Shown here: positions 11,772 to 22,242 of the stretch, in pieces | Numbering within the stretch: position 1 is the first letter of the stretch | Layout of the letters: every line of letters begins with the position of its first letter | Source of the DNA: Phytophthora sp. 'mugwort' | Lineage: Eukaryota > Oomycota > Peronosporomycetes > Peronosporales > Peronosporaceae | DNA length: 64,000 nucleotides | Reading direction: 5' to 3' | Assembly: GCA_033558025.1 (NCBI GenBank) | Contig: JAUCEF010000009.1 | Span: 1,302,001 to 1,366,000, forward strand | Notes under the pieces: generated by a model | What the model was told of the DNA's origin: nothing | Database searches by the model: none | The model's input: the letters and a program-made list of their open reading frames with translations, nothing else | Position numbers and translations under genes: made by a program

Positions 11772-14186
11772 ATGGCTGACCTCAACCTCAATGCTCGTTC
11801 GCGGTCTCAGCTCAGTCCCTGCCACGAACCCGAGCCCAAGACTCTCTTAATGCCTGATAAGAAAGAGTGCCAACACAGGATTGACGCGGGCTCTCCGACG
11901 TCTACAACGACCGCGTTGGAAGCCTCCACATTCATGGCGTCGCCGTGCTTCTCCTTTATGTTCGGGGTGGATCCAGCGTCCAAGTTGCAACGGGACGGAC
12001 GCGCCAGCTCGGCCGGTTCCTCAGACCTTGGGGAGCACGGAGACGCACAGGTGCAGCAATTGCCAGCCACCCATAAGGCCGCGGAAATGCCACATCTCGA
12101 TCTGAACCAATCGGCGCAGCAGTTATCCTATCAAGAAGCACTGAGTCCGCGCCAGCAGAGTGGCAAACGGTACTACGGTGGGTACTTACAGCACCGAGTT
12201 CCGATGGCTGCTGGATTGCTTAAGACGTGGAAGCGAAAGTATTTCCGCCTTCGGGAGCATGGACTCGTGTGCTACAGGACGCAGGACGCAACAGCGCCAC
12301 TGTTTGAGGTGAACTTCACGAGCCACTCAGTGCTTGTACATGATAAAATGCACGGAGACTGCACGTCCAGCAACAGCAGCAGTAGCAGTGCGCCAAAACA
12401 ACGACCGTATACCTCGAGACAGTCACCGAATGCTGGTGATGCGTATGCGGACCAGTCGGAAAAGCGACGACGAACGTCGTGGCCCAACCGGACCGCATCC
12501 AACTCCGGGTCGCTGATGCTTATTTTAAAGCATGTCGAGATCACAGGACACAAAATACCAGCTAAAACAGTGGAAATGCCCGTATTCTTACAAGCAGACG
12601 ATGAAGGGGGTCACGCAGCATGGACGGATTGTTTGCGGTACATGATCGAAGCCCGCAAGCGCGCGTTGTTCCAAGTCGCTATTGAGAAAGGTCAAAGCGA
12701 TGAAGAGACTGACGAGATGAATTCGCCCGTGCAGTCCCAGTCTTGTGGTAACACTATATTTGCAGATCCCCCCACTCGCCAAGGATCTGACCCTAACGGC
12801 GACGAAGTTCTCAAGATGCGTCGGCGTCGACGAAGCAGCGGCTCAGCAGTGGCACCCGACATGGCAAACTGCGTGGTGGAAGTCGAGACATTCGAAGAAT
12901 TTTCCACGAAGTATATGCTGATGAAGGAGATTGGCGAAGGCTCGTTCTCGATCGTTCATCGTGCGGTGAATCGCATGACTGGTCAGGTGTGCGCAGTGAA
13001 GTGCTGCAAGATATCGCCGGCACTAGAAGAAGAGGAACGGCTGCTACGCACTTTATCACACCCTAACGTGGTCAGTCTTGAAGGTGTCTACGAGCGTGAC
13101 ACGAATCTCCATTATGTGGTCATGGACTATTTGAAGGACGGCGACTTGTGCGACCTGCTCATCGAACGGCAACGCCTTCCGGAACCCGAGGCTCGACGCA
13201 TCATTCGTCAGGTAGTCGAGGGACTCGCGTATTTGCACCGCCGTTGCGTACTTCATCGCGATATTAAGCCTGAAAACATTCTCATTCACGGGAACATGGT
13301 CAAGATTGCAGATTTCGGGCTTGGTAAGCAACTCGCGCAGCCAACAACAATGCTCAAACGTAGCTGCGGCACGCTGGAATATGCGGCCCCGGAAGTGCTG
13401 TGCGGTCGGCCATATGGACTCAAGTCCGACGTCTTCAGTCTGGGTATTGTGCTGTATGTGCTACTATTTGGCGCATTTCCTTTCAGTGTGGAATCTGCAG
13501 CAGCTTTGCAGTGCATGGATCACTTCCCGACAGGTGTTGACGTGCGCGATTTGAGCTGTCTGAACCGTTCGAATGTACAGTGGCGGACCGTGAGCCCCTT
13601 GGCACAAGATGCGCTGCTGAAAATGTTGAAGACAGATGATTCTGAGCGCATCTCTGCCGAGGACTTGTTAGGTCATCCTTGGTTTGATGAGGTCGACGAC
13701 GGCATGTCTGGTTCGAGTGGACATACGCCGGAAGAGCTTGAGCTCGTTCGAATCGAGGACTGTGAAGCCCTGGGATTCGCTGAGCTCATGTCTCGTGGCT
13801 TCCAGCTTGTCAAATATGGCTACAAGGAATCAACAACACCCCATTCCACTTCCTTGACCCTCAACTTCATGGAGGAAATAATCACGTGGACAGCTCGGAA
13901 GACCCCGAGACTGACGCGGGTGACGAGCAGCAACACTGAGAATAAAGCACCCGGAAGTAGTGAAAGGGGCCGTGCCATCCCGCTTCGTGACATCAAGGAG
14001 ATCCGGGAAGGCCATACAACGGAGGCATTCCTATCGCACAAGGACTCGAAGTCAATGCCACCGCCTGAGCTCTGTCTTTCCATCATTTGTCCATGGCGAA
14101 CGCTCGACATAGTGGTGGAGGTCTCAAGTCAGCGCGAATTTATGGTGCGCGGACTCCGGCGACTGCTTCCAAACGCCGCACGGTAG
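11772..14186 (+). CDS. PH domain - Ser/Thr protein kinase - C-terminal PH-like protein
   Basis: Intronless, 804 residues. It should phosphorylate Ser/Thr on unknown targets, with membrane-lipid recruitment through its PH domain. An N-terminal PH domain spans about residues 133-295 (GGYLQHR, then TWKRKYFRL) and carries a Ser-rich insert near 190-245. The kinase domain runs from about 381 to 640. It has a GEGSFS glycine loop, Lys410 (CAVK), the HRDIKPEN loop with Asp497, the DFG Asp514 and the APE Glu541, so all catalytic residues are present and it should be active. The layout is CAMK-like. Residues about 655-804 form a second PH-like fold (LTLNFMEE, then PWRTLDIVVEVSSQREFMV). The frame is open back to 11604, but that position is TTG; the first in-frame ATG is 11772. 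It converges with the SUMO protease gene, with only 156 bp between stop codons. Confidence 0.9.
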   Translation: MADLNLNARSRSQLSPCHEPEPKTLLMPDKKECQHRIDAGSPTSTTTALEASTFMASPCFSFMFGVDPASKLQRDGRASSAGSSDLGEHGDAQVQQLPATHKAAEMPHLDLNQSAQQLSYQEALSPRQQSGKRYYGGYLQHRVPMAAGLLKTWKRKYFRLREHGLVCYRTQDATAPLFEVNFTSHSVLVHDKMHGDCTSSNSSSSSAPKQRPYTSRQSPNAGDAYADQSEKRRRTSWPNRTASNSGSLMLILKHVEITGHKIPAKTVEMPVFLQADDEGGHAAWTDCLRYMIEARKRALFQVAIEKGQSDEETDEMNSPVQSQSCGNTIFADPPTRQGSDPNGDEVLKMRRRRRSSGSAVAPDMANCVVEVETFEEFSTKYMLMKEIGEGSFSIVHRAVNRMTGQVCAVKCCKISPALEEEERLLRTLSHPNVVSLEGVYERDTNLHYVVMDYLKDGDLCDLLIERQRLPEPEARRIIRQVVEGLAYLHRRCVLHRDIKPENILIHGNMVKIADFGLGKQLAQPTTMLKRSCGTLEYAAPEVLCGRPYGLKSDVFSLGIVLYVLLFGAFPFSVESAAALQCMDHFPTGVDVRDLSCLNRSNVQWRTVSPLAQDALLKMLKTDDSERISAEDLLGHPWFDEVDDGMSGSSGHTPEELELVRIEDCEALGFAELMSRGFQLVKYGYKESTTPHSTSLTLNFMEEIITWTARKTPRLTRVTSSNTENKAPGSSERGRAIPLRDIKEIREGHTTEAFLSHKDSKSMPPPELCLSIICPWRTLDIVVEVSSQREFMVRGLRRLLPNAAR

Positions 14187-14342
14187 TTTCAACCCGGTAT
14201 CCATGGCCACCTCATCCCGCGTTAAAAAAACAGAGCCTAGACAGTATCAGTGCATGCTGATAGGCTTTTGTTTACGTTAATATTTTATAAAGTACTTCAA
14301 AGTACCGTCATGCGTGCTCGTGTTGTTGTCCCAGTTAATCTT

Positions 14343-17300
14343 TTAGTCGATCGTGAAGAGCTCGAGTCCCTCATCCTTCACTTTTTCTTCTGAAAGTCCG
14401 CTCTTCTCCAGAAATTGCAGACAGAAGAGCAGTTGCTGCAGGTATTCACGGAATTCCAGCACGTGCTCGTCCCGAAACATGGTTGGCGTCAGCGTTGGCA
14501 TCAAATTGCTTTCCAGGTCTTCACGCACCACGCCGGCAGGAAATAGACGCACGATCGATGCAGCGTACATTAAAAGGAATACTCCGCAGTCCGAACTGTT
14601 GCTCTGCATAGGGATCTGTGCAATGTATTAACATATTAGCATGACGACAATATAAACGAAACACGACAAGTGACACGAAACACGACAAGTGACTTACATT
14701 AGGCTCGACGAGATCGATGCTTTCTAAATCGAACGTCGTCACAATGGACTCCTCCACATCCAGCTCACCTGCCCCAACTTCACTTTTCTGCTTCGACACG
14801 CTAGCAGCAGCACTGGACGCATAACGCGCTTTCCATTCACATTCCAAATAGTTGCGCAACATTTTCGTAAACTTCTTCTTTCGATGACATCGAAGTGAAT
14901 CCAGAAACAAGAGGCAGGGAGGATTTGCAATCCGATCTTCTTGACATGACTGCAATTCTTCTTCTTCGATCTTTTGTTCTCCGTCGCTACCCATTGCTTC
15001 TGAAGTTCCTTCATTTTCGGCGTTGCCATCATCGCCATCCACCAAATCCACTACTTCCTCTCTCTTGTCCGGGCTGCACGTAGCAGTGGTAATTCGGCGA
15101 CGGCGCCTCACCTTTCGGTGCTTTTTGATAATAGCGGAGCCTGGATTGCAAAACACAGCAATACTCCAGTGAAAGCTATGCACACAAGCCACAACAAATA
15201 TAATAAATTGTCAGATCTACATAGCTTTCGCTGTACCAGGATCAACCAGACGGGGGATACCTGTCGTTTATGGGGATAAATATGAAACGCTTGTCGAAGA
15301 AGTTCGTCTCCCTCTGTGTCCAGCGAGCTACTCGCGCGAATCGCTCGTCTGGGTCTGATGTTGTTAGTTCATGAGCTCCATTTGTGCCATTCAGCTGCGT
15401 GAAAAAGTGTGAAGTGAAGAAGTACATCTGCTGCTGCTGCCACGAGTTCAAATGTCGCCAGAGGAATCTGCATACAGTTAATACAGTTTAAACTCAGAGC
15501 CTTGCACGCACTTTAGTCTATCAGCCCGTGCAGACCAACCTTAGATAGAAGTCGATGATATTGTCGTTCAAAAACTCTCCTGGAACCAAGCGATCCACGT
15601 CACCGAGCGTCACTGATATCCTCCCCGATGTATCCGACCCGTCATAAGGATATGTGAGCAATAATTCATTGCGGCGACTCGCGATTCTCCTCCGTTTCAT
15701 TTTTTCATCCTCACGCCGACTTGCTGCTGCTCTTTTCCTGCTCTCCACCTTTTCTCTCGCCTTTTCTTCTTGCTGCAACAACGAAGATGCTGCATCACCC
15801 ACTGACATGTCCCGTTTGTCCAGTTCATCTTGCTGTGTGCTCTGGGTTAAAACCACCGTCTCGACACCGTTATCTGCGCCTGACCATCTATCTCGCTTGT
15901 CGGTACCTGCATCATCAATAGAGATCGGCGCTTTTTTCTCGTCAAAGTCAGCAGGCGGTGATCCGTTGCTTTTGAGTGACAAATTGAGCGTTCGACCTCG
16001 GGTTGAGCTGCCTTGGTCTCGGACAACCAAGGGGTTATCATCCTCTCTCAATGCAGAAGAACGTGGCTTTTCCTTTTTCGGGTGAAAGAAGGAAGTCATA
16101 GTGCCTAAAGCATGTCTAGCGCCGTTCCCCATCATTGAGACTAAGCTACCACCGCCGGTACCTGATGTACTGCTTTTCGACTCGATACGACGCGGATGTC
16201 GTAACTTACTCGACGCATCTAGTCTCAAATACTGCTGCACTTCACTCTCTCTACATCCATTCCGACCATATAAGCAAATGCAACAAATACCGATTAGAGA
16301 AAAAAAAAGCAAACTGCACCACCAATGAGCTACACCCCGTAATTCATGCTCACTCACGATAATTCTTCCCTGAAAAGATGCGCCAATTTTGGGTTATTGT
16401 CGCCCATACTATGACATCGCATATAGTCCATTTCTTCGTCGAAGTAAAATACGACTCCATACACCTCTGTACAACAAGCACGAGACCACTACTTAGTACA
16501 AACGAAGCACGACATTTCATGCCTTCAATCAAACATACTTGTCGTTGCTTGCTCCTTTGCCATAGTTTCCTCGTATTCTTTCGCGTAAATGGGATCATAA
16601 AAGGTCGCAAAGTCTGATCTGCCTCTTGAGCTATCTAGCTGCAGCAAGAGGATATACGGCGGATGATTTACTCTTGAGAAGCTGGCAACAGTAGACAACA
16701 ATTTAATTAGAACTGTCTTCACCCCAAACATGTCCCCCCTTCACGCACCAGAAGCGCACCATGTGCGCATACTTGATCTCCCCCTGCCACCGCGCCTTGT
16801 TGTCCTTCCAGATCGTCAGTTCCACTCGATCGTCACCGAATTCCAGCTCACAGCGGTCAAAACTCTGGCCACAGATGCTCGTGCGCGCCGCCGAGATCAC
16901 CTCGTGCAGCTCGTCCTGGGGCGAAGAGCTCTGTGCGCTGCTGCTACGCCGCGTGAGACTGTCTCTCTGCGGCTTCGTGGATGTAGCCATCTTGAAGAAG
17001 AAGGTGAGGTTCGACTTGCTCTCCTCCTGCCCCTCGGACGAGTTATCAAGGCTACTGCTGGGTGACGCTGCGTCGTCCTTGTGCTCGCTCTGCTTCTTCT
17101 CGCTGTCGTCGGTGCGCTTGTACTGCAGCTCCATAGCCCTCTGTTGGCGTCGTTTAGTACCGATATTATTGCTGTTGCTGGTGATATTCGCAGAGAGATC
17201 CAGCACGGATGGTTGGTTGTAATGCGAAGAGAGTGCTGCCAAGTCTTGGTGGCGGGTCGCCGGGGGATCTGCGTCATCGGCCGAGTCGCCGTCCACGTCG

Positions 17301-17398
17301 ATGGGGCTAAAGGCGGACGAACGTGCTGCCGCTACTACAGCAAGAGACTGGCGCCTTGCAGACGCCTGCAGAGCCCTGGACGGCGACGGAGATTCCAT
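14343..17398 (-). CDS. Ulp2/SENP6-7-type SUMO protease (C48 peptidase), seven exons
   Basis: Exons on the minus strand: 17398-16723, 16670-16539, 16466-16358, 16250-15540, 15467-15261, 15175-14698, 14615-14343. All junctions are GT-AG, phases agree, and the total is 2,586 nt (861 residues). The product should cleave SUMO chains or SUMO conjugates. The catalytic triad is visible: His614 (FHWSIAVF), Asp704 (PCLLFLDSL) and Cys781 (QSNSSDCGVF). The catalytic domain opens with DRLVPGEFLNDNIIDFYLR near residues 530-545. His and Asp are 90 residues apart, against under 20 in yeast Ulp1, because of a basic then acidic insert; split catalytic domains are typical of SENP6/7 and Ulp2. A PH-like segment precedes it (ARWQGEIKYAHMVRFW). 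The start is the first ATG in exon 1. Exact positions of exon 1/2 are less certain than the rest. Confidence 0.88.
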
Positions 17399-18586
17399 GC
17401 CGAGCCGCAGTGCCTTTTTTGGCGAAAGCGCGTGCGGAAACGTGTCATTGAAGTGAATAGTGACGCAGAATGATGGTCATGTAAGGATATGCTTTATGAT
17501 GGGATTGGCCTGGGACGACGGTGCGGATTTGTCGGACGTGCCCGCAACGCAAGGCCTGTATACTTGTATGACCTAACTCTCGACGACGCTGTGTACATGT
17601 ATGCGCTTTCCCAAAACAGGCGTGCAGATGATGGGAAAGGGTCGGGGCTCGGACGGAACTCGCCGAGTAATGGCCTCTGCGGAATATCAACTGCAAAGCG
17701 ACGGGGACTGATCGTCGGTGAACCAGCAGCCGTCTCTCCGACGTGAAGCTAACTGTTGTTCGGCCGGTAATGCAACGCGCTGAGCTATTAAATACGAAGC
17801 TATTTAATACGACCCTCTCGAGCCATTTGCTCGCTTCTTGAAAAGATGGGAAGAACGCGGGGGGGCGGCATCGAGTGATCTCACCGTGCCACATGTAGTA
17901 CAGCACTGGACCCAGTCTGGGCCACCGCTATGGTGCCATCAAGAGCCTAATAAAGTTGAGCGCCTTTTCACACTATAGGGGTAGGTCTCCGACTCGTTTC
18001 CGGAACCACGTATACTACGTATACCCTTCATCAGCCCAGTGGAGGTTCAGGAATTCGTCGCCGCTTGATTCTGCTGCTCACGAGCCATTTGTCGGCGCTC
18101 ATAGCGACATGACCAGCTGGGAGCCTTAACGCAAACCCCCATTCTGAACTACTTAAGTATATTAACATCACATTGGTCGGTGTATAATGAGGACCTTGGA
18201 CCCTTTTGGACCGCGGCGCCTCATTGCAAATTGCCACTTCCGTTTTCAGTCCTCCCACGGCGAATTTTCTTTGTCGGCAGTTGAGCCGCGCTTTGTATGG
18301 CGTCGATCTTGAAGAAACCTGCTCGGCCCAGCTGGGGTGAGCTTTCCGTATTTCTTAGATGCGCCGCGTATAACCGTATCCGGTGGCGCATTTTCGCATG
18401 GCGAGCCCCGATTTGCCGTAATTCGCAAGCAGTTACAGCAGATGCCGGCTTCCTCCAGTTTTTTCCTCGCCACACTGTTTTTGTATGCCCCCCTGCCGCC
18501 CCTGTCCCAGAGCCTTGGGCTGCGGTTTTCTTCCCCCCCTCTCTCCATCGCAGGCCTCATTCGCACCTCATTTCCGCTTTCGCTCG
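17399..18586. other. intergenic between divergent SUMO protease and AN1 genes
   Basis: About 1.2 kb separates two divergent genes and should contain both promoters. The open frames here lack motifs. On the plus strand, CCTCATTCGCACCTCATTTC just before 18587 resembles the oomycete initiator. On the minus strand, a TCACTATTCACTTC segment near 17450 is a weak initiator candidate for the protease gene. Confidence 0.5.
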
Positions 18587-19264
18587 ATGGCGCGCAGCTC
18601 GTCTCCGGTCTTTAACGAAGCCACTCCCGCCGCTACGCCCGCTGACGCCAGCTCCGAGATGGTGACCAAGACCACGACGTCCTCCAGCGCGCCCTCCGCT
18701 GACACCTCTGGCGTGTCGTCGGCCAGCGCCACTTCTACAGCCACAGCCTCCTCCACCGTCGTTGCCACGACCCCGGCGCCAACTCCCAGCGACTGCATCA
18801 AGACCCCGTCGTGCGCGGGCTCCCCATCCAGCGTGGACGTGAACCCAGATGCCTCAGTGCCGTCTTCGGCCTCGCGGTATGCTTGCGTCCCACCTACGGT
18901 GCTGCAAAGTGTTAAGGCTTCGATGACCTACCGGAAGAGCTGCCTGAAGCGTTCTCAGTCGTCAATGCTGCCGCCAGCTGCTTTCCGCACGGACAGGAAG
19001 CCTGTAACCAAGATCAAGGAGGAAACCATAGTGGCGAAGAAGGAAGGCTTCGAACCCGTACAGAAAAACCGCCGGCGGTGCTGGCAGTGCAAGGTGAAGG
19101 TTGGCCTGACGGCTGTCAAGTGCCGCTGCGATTTCACGTTTTGCGGCAAGCACCGGTATGCGGAAGAGCACAATTGCGCATTCAATTTTAAGACGGCGGG
19201 CAAGCGCAAGCTTGAGGAGGAGAACCCAGTTGTTGTGCCTGTTAAGGTTGCGCGAATCAACTAA
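18587..19264 (+). CDS. AN1-type zinc-finger protein
   Basis: 225 residues, no intron seen. A C-terminal AN1 zinc finger spans about residues 165-198, with the expected spacing Cys-x2-Cys, Cys-x-Cys, Cys-x2-His, His-x-Cys (RCWQCKVKVGLTAVKCRC, then FCGKHRYAEEHNC). The finger is followed by a short basic tail (GKRKLEEENP). The N-terminal 150 residues are Ser/Thr/Ala-rich and probably disordered. No A20 finger is visible, unlike many plant stress-associated AN1 proteins. AN1 proteins are linked to ubiquitin handling and stress responses; the exact role here is unknown. An ATG 34 codons upstream (18485) is in frame, but the stretch it adds looks like leader and overlaps an initiator-like motif, so the downstream ATG is preferred. 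Confidence 0.82.
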   Translation: MARSSSPVFNEATPAATPADASSEMVTKTTTSSSAPSADTSGVSSASATSTATASSTVVATTPAPTPSDCIKTPSCAGSPSSVDVNPDASVPSSASRYACVPPTVLQSVKASMTYRKSCLKRSQSSMLPPAAFRTDRKPVTKIKEETIVAKKEGFEPVQKNRRRCWQCKVKVGLTAVKCRCDFTFCGKHRYAEEHNCAFNFKTAGKRKLEEENPVVVPVKVARIN

Positions 19265-19928
19265 GCGCCGGATTGAGAAAGACCAAGCGATGAACTCAAA
19301 ACCGCTCGACAGAACCCGGTTATTGAATCTTTTAGGTCCTGTCGTCGCAATCGTCGTAAGTTTCGGCCCCAGATTCGTTTTCGACATCCATCTGATAGAA
19401 AAGAAGTAAATGATGTACGCCTCCCCTCTACGACCAGACGCGCCTCCCTGTGTGTGGTTCGAGAGCCGCGTAGACCGACCGCGTCCACAGTAGTTTAATA
19501 GCAGAGAGGCGTGGCCGCCGCACTCCGGGCCTCGTATCCCGCAGCGTTCTCAGCGTAGTGCACGCTACAGTTCAGCGCGGAACGACGAAGTTTAAGTATA
19601 GTATTATTTCTGAATTCCTTCTGTCTGCCTTTGTTAAGTGCATACTACCTGAAGTAATTTTTTGGCGTCTTGTCGCTGTCAAGTTCAGTGCACACGATGG
19701 GAGAGGGACTATTACGAGCGAGTAAAACGTGCTCCCATCGTGCTAAAACAGGCGTCGCCGAAGGTACATGTATGTTCGAGAACTTCTCGATCATGCATGT
19801 ACAGACGAGAAGGAGGCGAATGTGCGCACGACGCGACGAGCGCCTATGTTACAACTTCTACAAGATCCTCCGGTTTGGGTGATTTCTTCCTTTTGCTCCA
19901 CAAAACCTGTTTTTCGTATTCAGACAAG
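19265..19928. other. intergenic between convergent genes
   Basis: About 660 bp between the AN1 gene stop and the stop of the first thioesterase-like gene. It contains several short open frames, most of them overlapping neighbouring coding sequence. No motif or RNA gene is seen. Confidence 0.5.
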
Positions 19929-20739
19929 TTACAGCGGCAAATTCCACGAGCGGGTGGCGCGGACCAGCAGTTCCTTAAAAGGGTTGCCGTCACCCGAGGC
20001 CAGCGCCGTGGCGGACGGCAAGACCGTCTCGACCTGGCGCCGTGCGGCCTCGGCGGGCGTCTCCAGCACGATGCGCTGCGAAGAGTCCCATGCCAGCAGC
20101 TGCGCGACAACGTCGGGCATGCCCTTGGGCAGCGTGCGCAGCGCCTTAGTGTTACCGTCGAATACCTCGGCATACAACATGGCCGCGGAAACCCTTTCCC
20201 CATCCTCCCTGCAACTAGCACGACACAGCCCTTCAGCGTACAATTTGCCCGTCGTGGGGCACTGGAACTTTTGCAAAAAATACATCCACTCGGCGTCGGC
20301 GAACACGAGCTGCGACCGAATTTCGTACGGTCGGAAAGGCGGAATCGGGTGGCGGAAGCGCACAGCCTGCGAAGCCATCAGTAACCTTCTTCGATGACGA
20401 GCCACGTTGCCTAAAATGCCAGTCACTCTGCAATTAGAAATGAGCAGAAATGGACAACGAGAAAGTGAGTTGAGCCATGAAAGACTATTATTGGTACATG
20501 TAGCTGGAAATAGTCGCCAGTTTTAGACTAACGTACGCGCAAAAATGCCATCGAGCCAGCTCCATATTGAAGAGGTATGACGCGTTGTTCAGGTGCAGAT
20601 TAATATCGCAGTCCAGGAAGCCCGGCCGCGCGCGCCACACCGAAGGATAGGCGATGCCCATTCCCGGGCGGATGTGCGCCTTGTTCAGCATACGATGCAC
20701 CAGTCCGGCAACCACATTCCACACGATGCGCCCCACCAT
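19929..20739 (-). CDS. hotdog-fold thioesterase-like protein (copy A), one intron
   Basis: Exons 20739-20537 and 20427-19929 (minus strand) give 702 nt, 233 residues. The intron is phase 2 with donor GC|GTACGT. Family: THEM6-like/4HBT_2 acyl-CoA thioesterase superfamily, expected to hydrolyse acyl thioesters, though this group often lacks proven activity. The N-terminal hotdog motif is LDCDINLHLNNASYLFNMEL (Asp-x-Asn-x-His-x-Asn-Asn pattern). Exon 2 carries QAVRFRHPIPPFRPYEIRSQ and LQKFQCPTTGKLYAEGL, both shared with copy B. An N-terminal hydrophobic stretch (IVWNVVAGLVHRML) could associate with membranes. It is a tandem duplicate of the gene at 20889-21653 with the same intron position and phase. 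Confidence 0.85.
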
Positions 20740-20888
20740 CGTTACGACGCAACAAGTCTAAACGCAAGTGATGCAACGGATGGCAGGTAAGACTTATCAT
20801 AAGTGGACGACCCCGACGTGAAGGTTCCGACGTGACAAAATGACGGATTCAGTATTTCTTATCCAATAACTTTTGCCAAAGCATACAC

Positions 20889-21653
20889 CTACGGTAGGTT
20901 CATGGACTTCTTCATCTCCAGCCAAATTCGAGCTCCAAGCTTCTGGGGTGTAGGTGAAGGCGGGTTGGTTTCCAGTTCCAGCTCGGCCTTCTTGCCAGCT
21001 TCTCGCATACTGGCAGTGCACGCGCCGTCCCATTCCAAAAAACTTTTCACCACTTCAGGGATTTCTTTCGGCGCTTCGATCACGTCGCCACCGCTCACTT
21101 CGGCGATAATCTTGTTAGCCGACACTCGACGACGGTCTTTCATCACGATTCCACGCACAAGCCCCTCAGCGAATTGTTTGCCAGTGGTGGGGTCCTGGAA
21201 CTGGTGCAACAGGTAGATCCAGTCATCGTCCCAGTAAACCACCCGTGTCTTGATCTCGTACGCGTGGAAAGGAGGGATGGCGTGGCGATAGCGGATCGCC
21301 TGCGAGCCCACTAGGACCATGCGGCGGTTCTTGATCGCCTGCCACAAAATGCCGTTGGCACTTCAAATGGCAAAACAAGGTTTGAAACGGTTAATACCGG
21401 AGTATAGAGACGTCGCTAGATTATCAACTTTACTAGTCGCCACGTACGCGGTGAAGTGCCAGCGCGCGAGTTCCATGCTGTAAAGGTAGGACGAGTTGTT
21501 GAGGTGCAGGTTCACGTCGCAATCCAATAGCCCCGTTCTCCCCTTCCACACGGCCGGGTAGCTCACGCCCATAACACCCTTGGCTATCGAAGGCTTGTTC
21601 ACCATCCGATGCACCAGGCCCGCGCTGATGTTCCAGAGCGCACGCAGCACCAT
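20889..21653 (-). CDS. hotdog-fold thioesterase-like protein (copy B), one intron
   Basis: Exons 21653-21448 and 21360-20889 (minus strand) give 678 nt, 225 residues. The donor GC|GTACGT and phase 2 are identical to copy A. The hotdog motif is LDCDVNLHLNNSSYLYSMEL. Exon 2 contains QAIRYRHAIPPFHAYEIKTR and LHQFQDPTTGKQFAEGL. An alternative ATG 28 codons upstream (21737) would add a Ser/Glu-rich leader. The start at 21653 is preferred because it aligns with copy A (MVLRALWN against MVGRIVWN). Copies A and B are clearly diverged, so the duplication is not recent. Substrate is unknown. Confidence 0.85.
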
Positions 21654-22242
21654 CGCGAAGACTTGATCCGACTCTGATTCCGAGGCCGCAGCGCTGCCGC
21701 ACGTTTTACTGCGATGTGATTGGCTTATCCGCTTCAAGCAGATGTAGCCATGTTCGTATTACTATTTCTACAACAGTTCAATGATACCTTGAGGTGTACG
21801 CAAAACGAAGGCCATGTTCGCGATGAACTTCATCTAGCCGGAATGGGGTTTTCTGGAGCTGGTCGTTTCTTTGTCATTCCAGCAGGAACATGAAAATGAA
21901 GTTTTTATGATCCGTGTTCGCGATGCGGCTACCCGAGAATGACGTTCTAGTTCTCTCTATTTTTCGCTTTCAGATATTGATGTCTATGAATGAATATGAT
22001 CACTTATCCGACCATACTAACTTTTGTATGGGTGGCATTCGCCCAATCACTAAATTTACACGATAAACAACCAATCAAATAATGTATGCCAAAACATTTT
22101 GGCCAATCTTTTAGCTAGGGGTAGGTAGGTCCTCTACTCCAGTCATTCCGACGTATTTGGGTCAAACGAAAAATATGTGTATCTCTATTCCAAACCCTAG
22201 CGAAGTGCGTATCACTTGCATATCTGCATCTTATCCGATCAG
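21654..22242. other. intergenic upstream of thioesterase copy B
   Basis: About 590 bp with no convincing open frame. It should contain the copy B promoter. No initiator match stands out. Confidence 0.4.
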
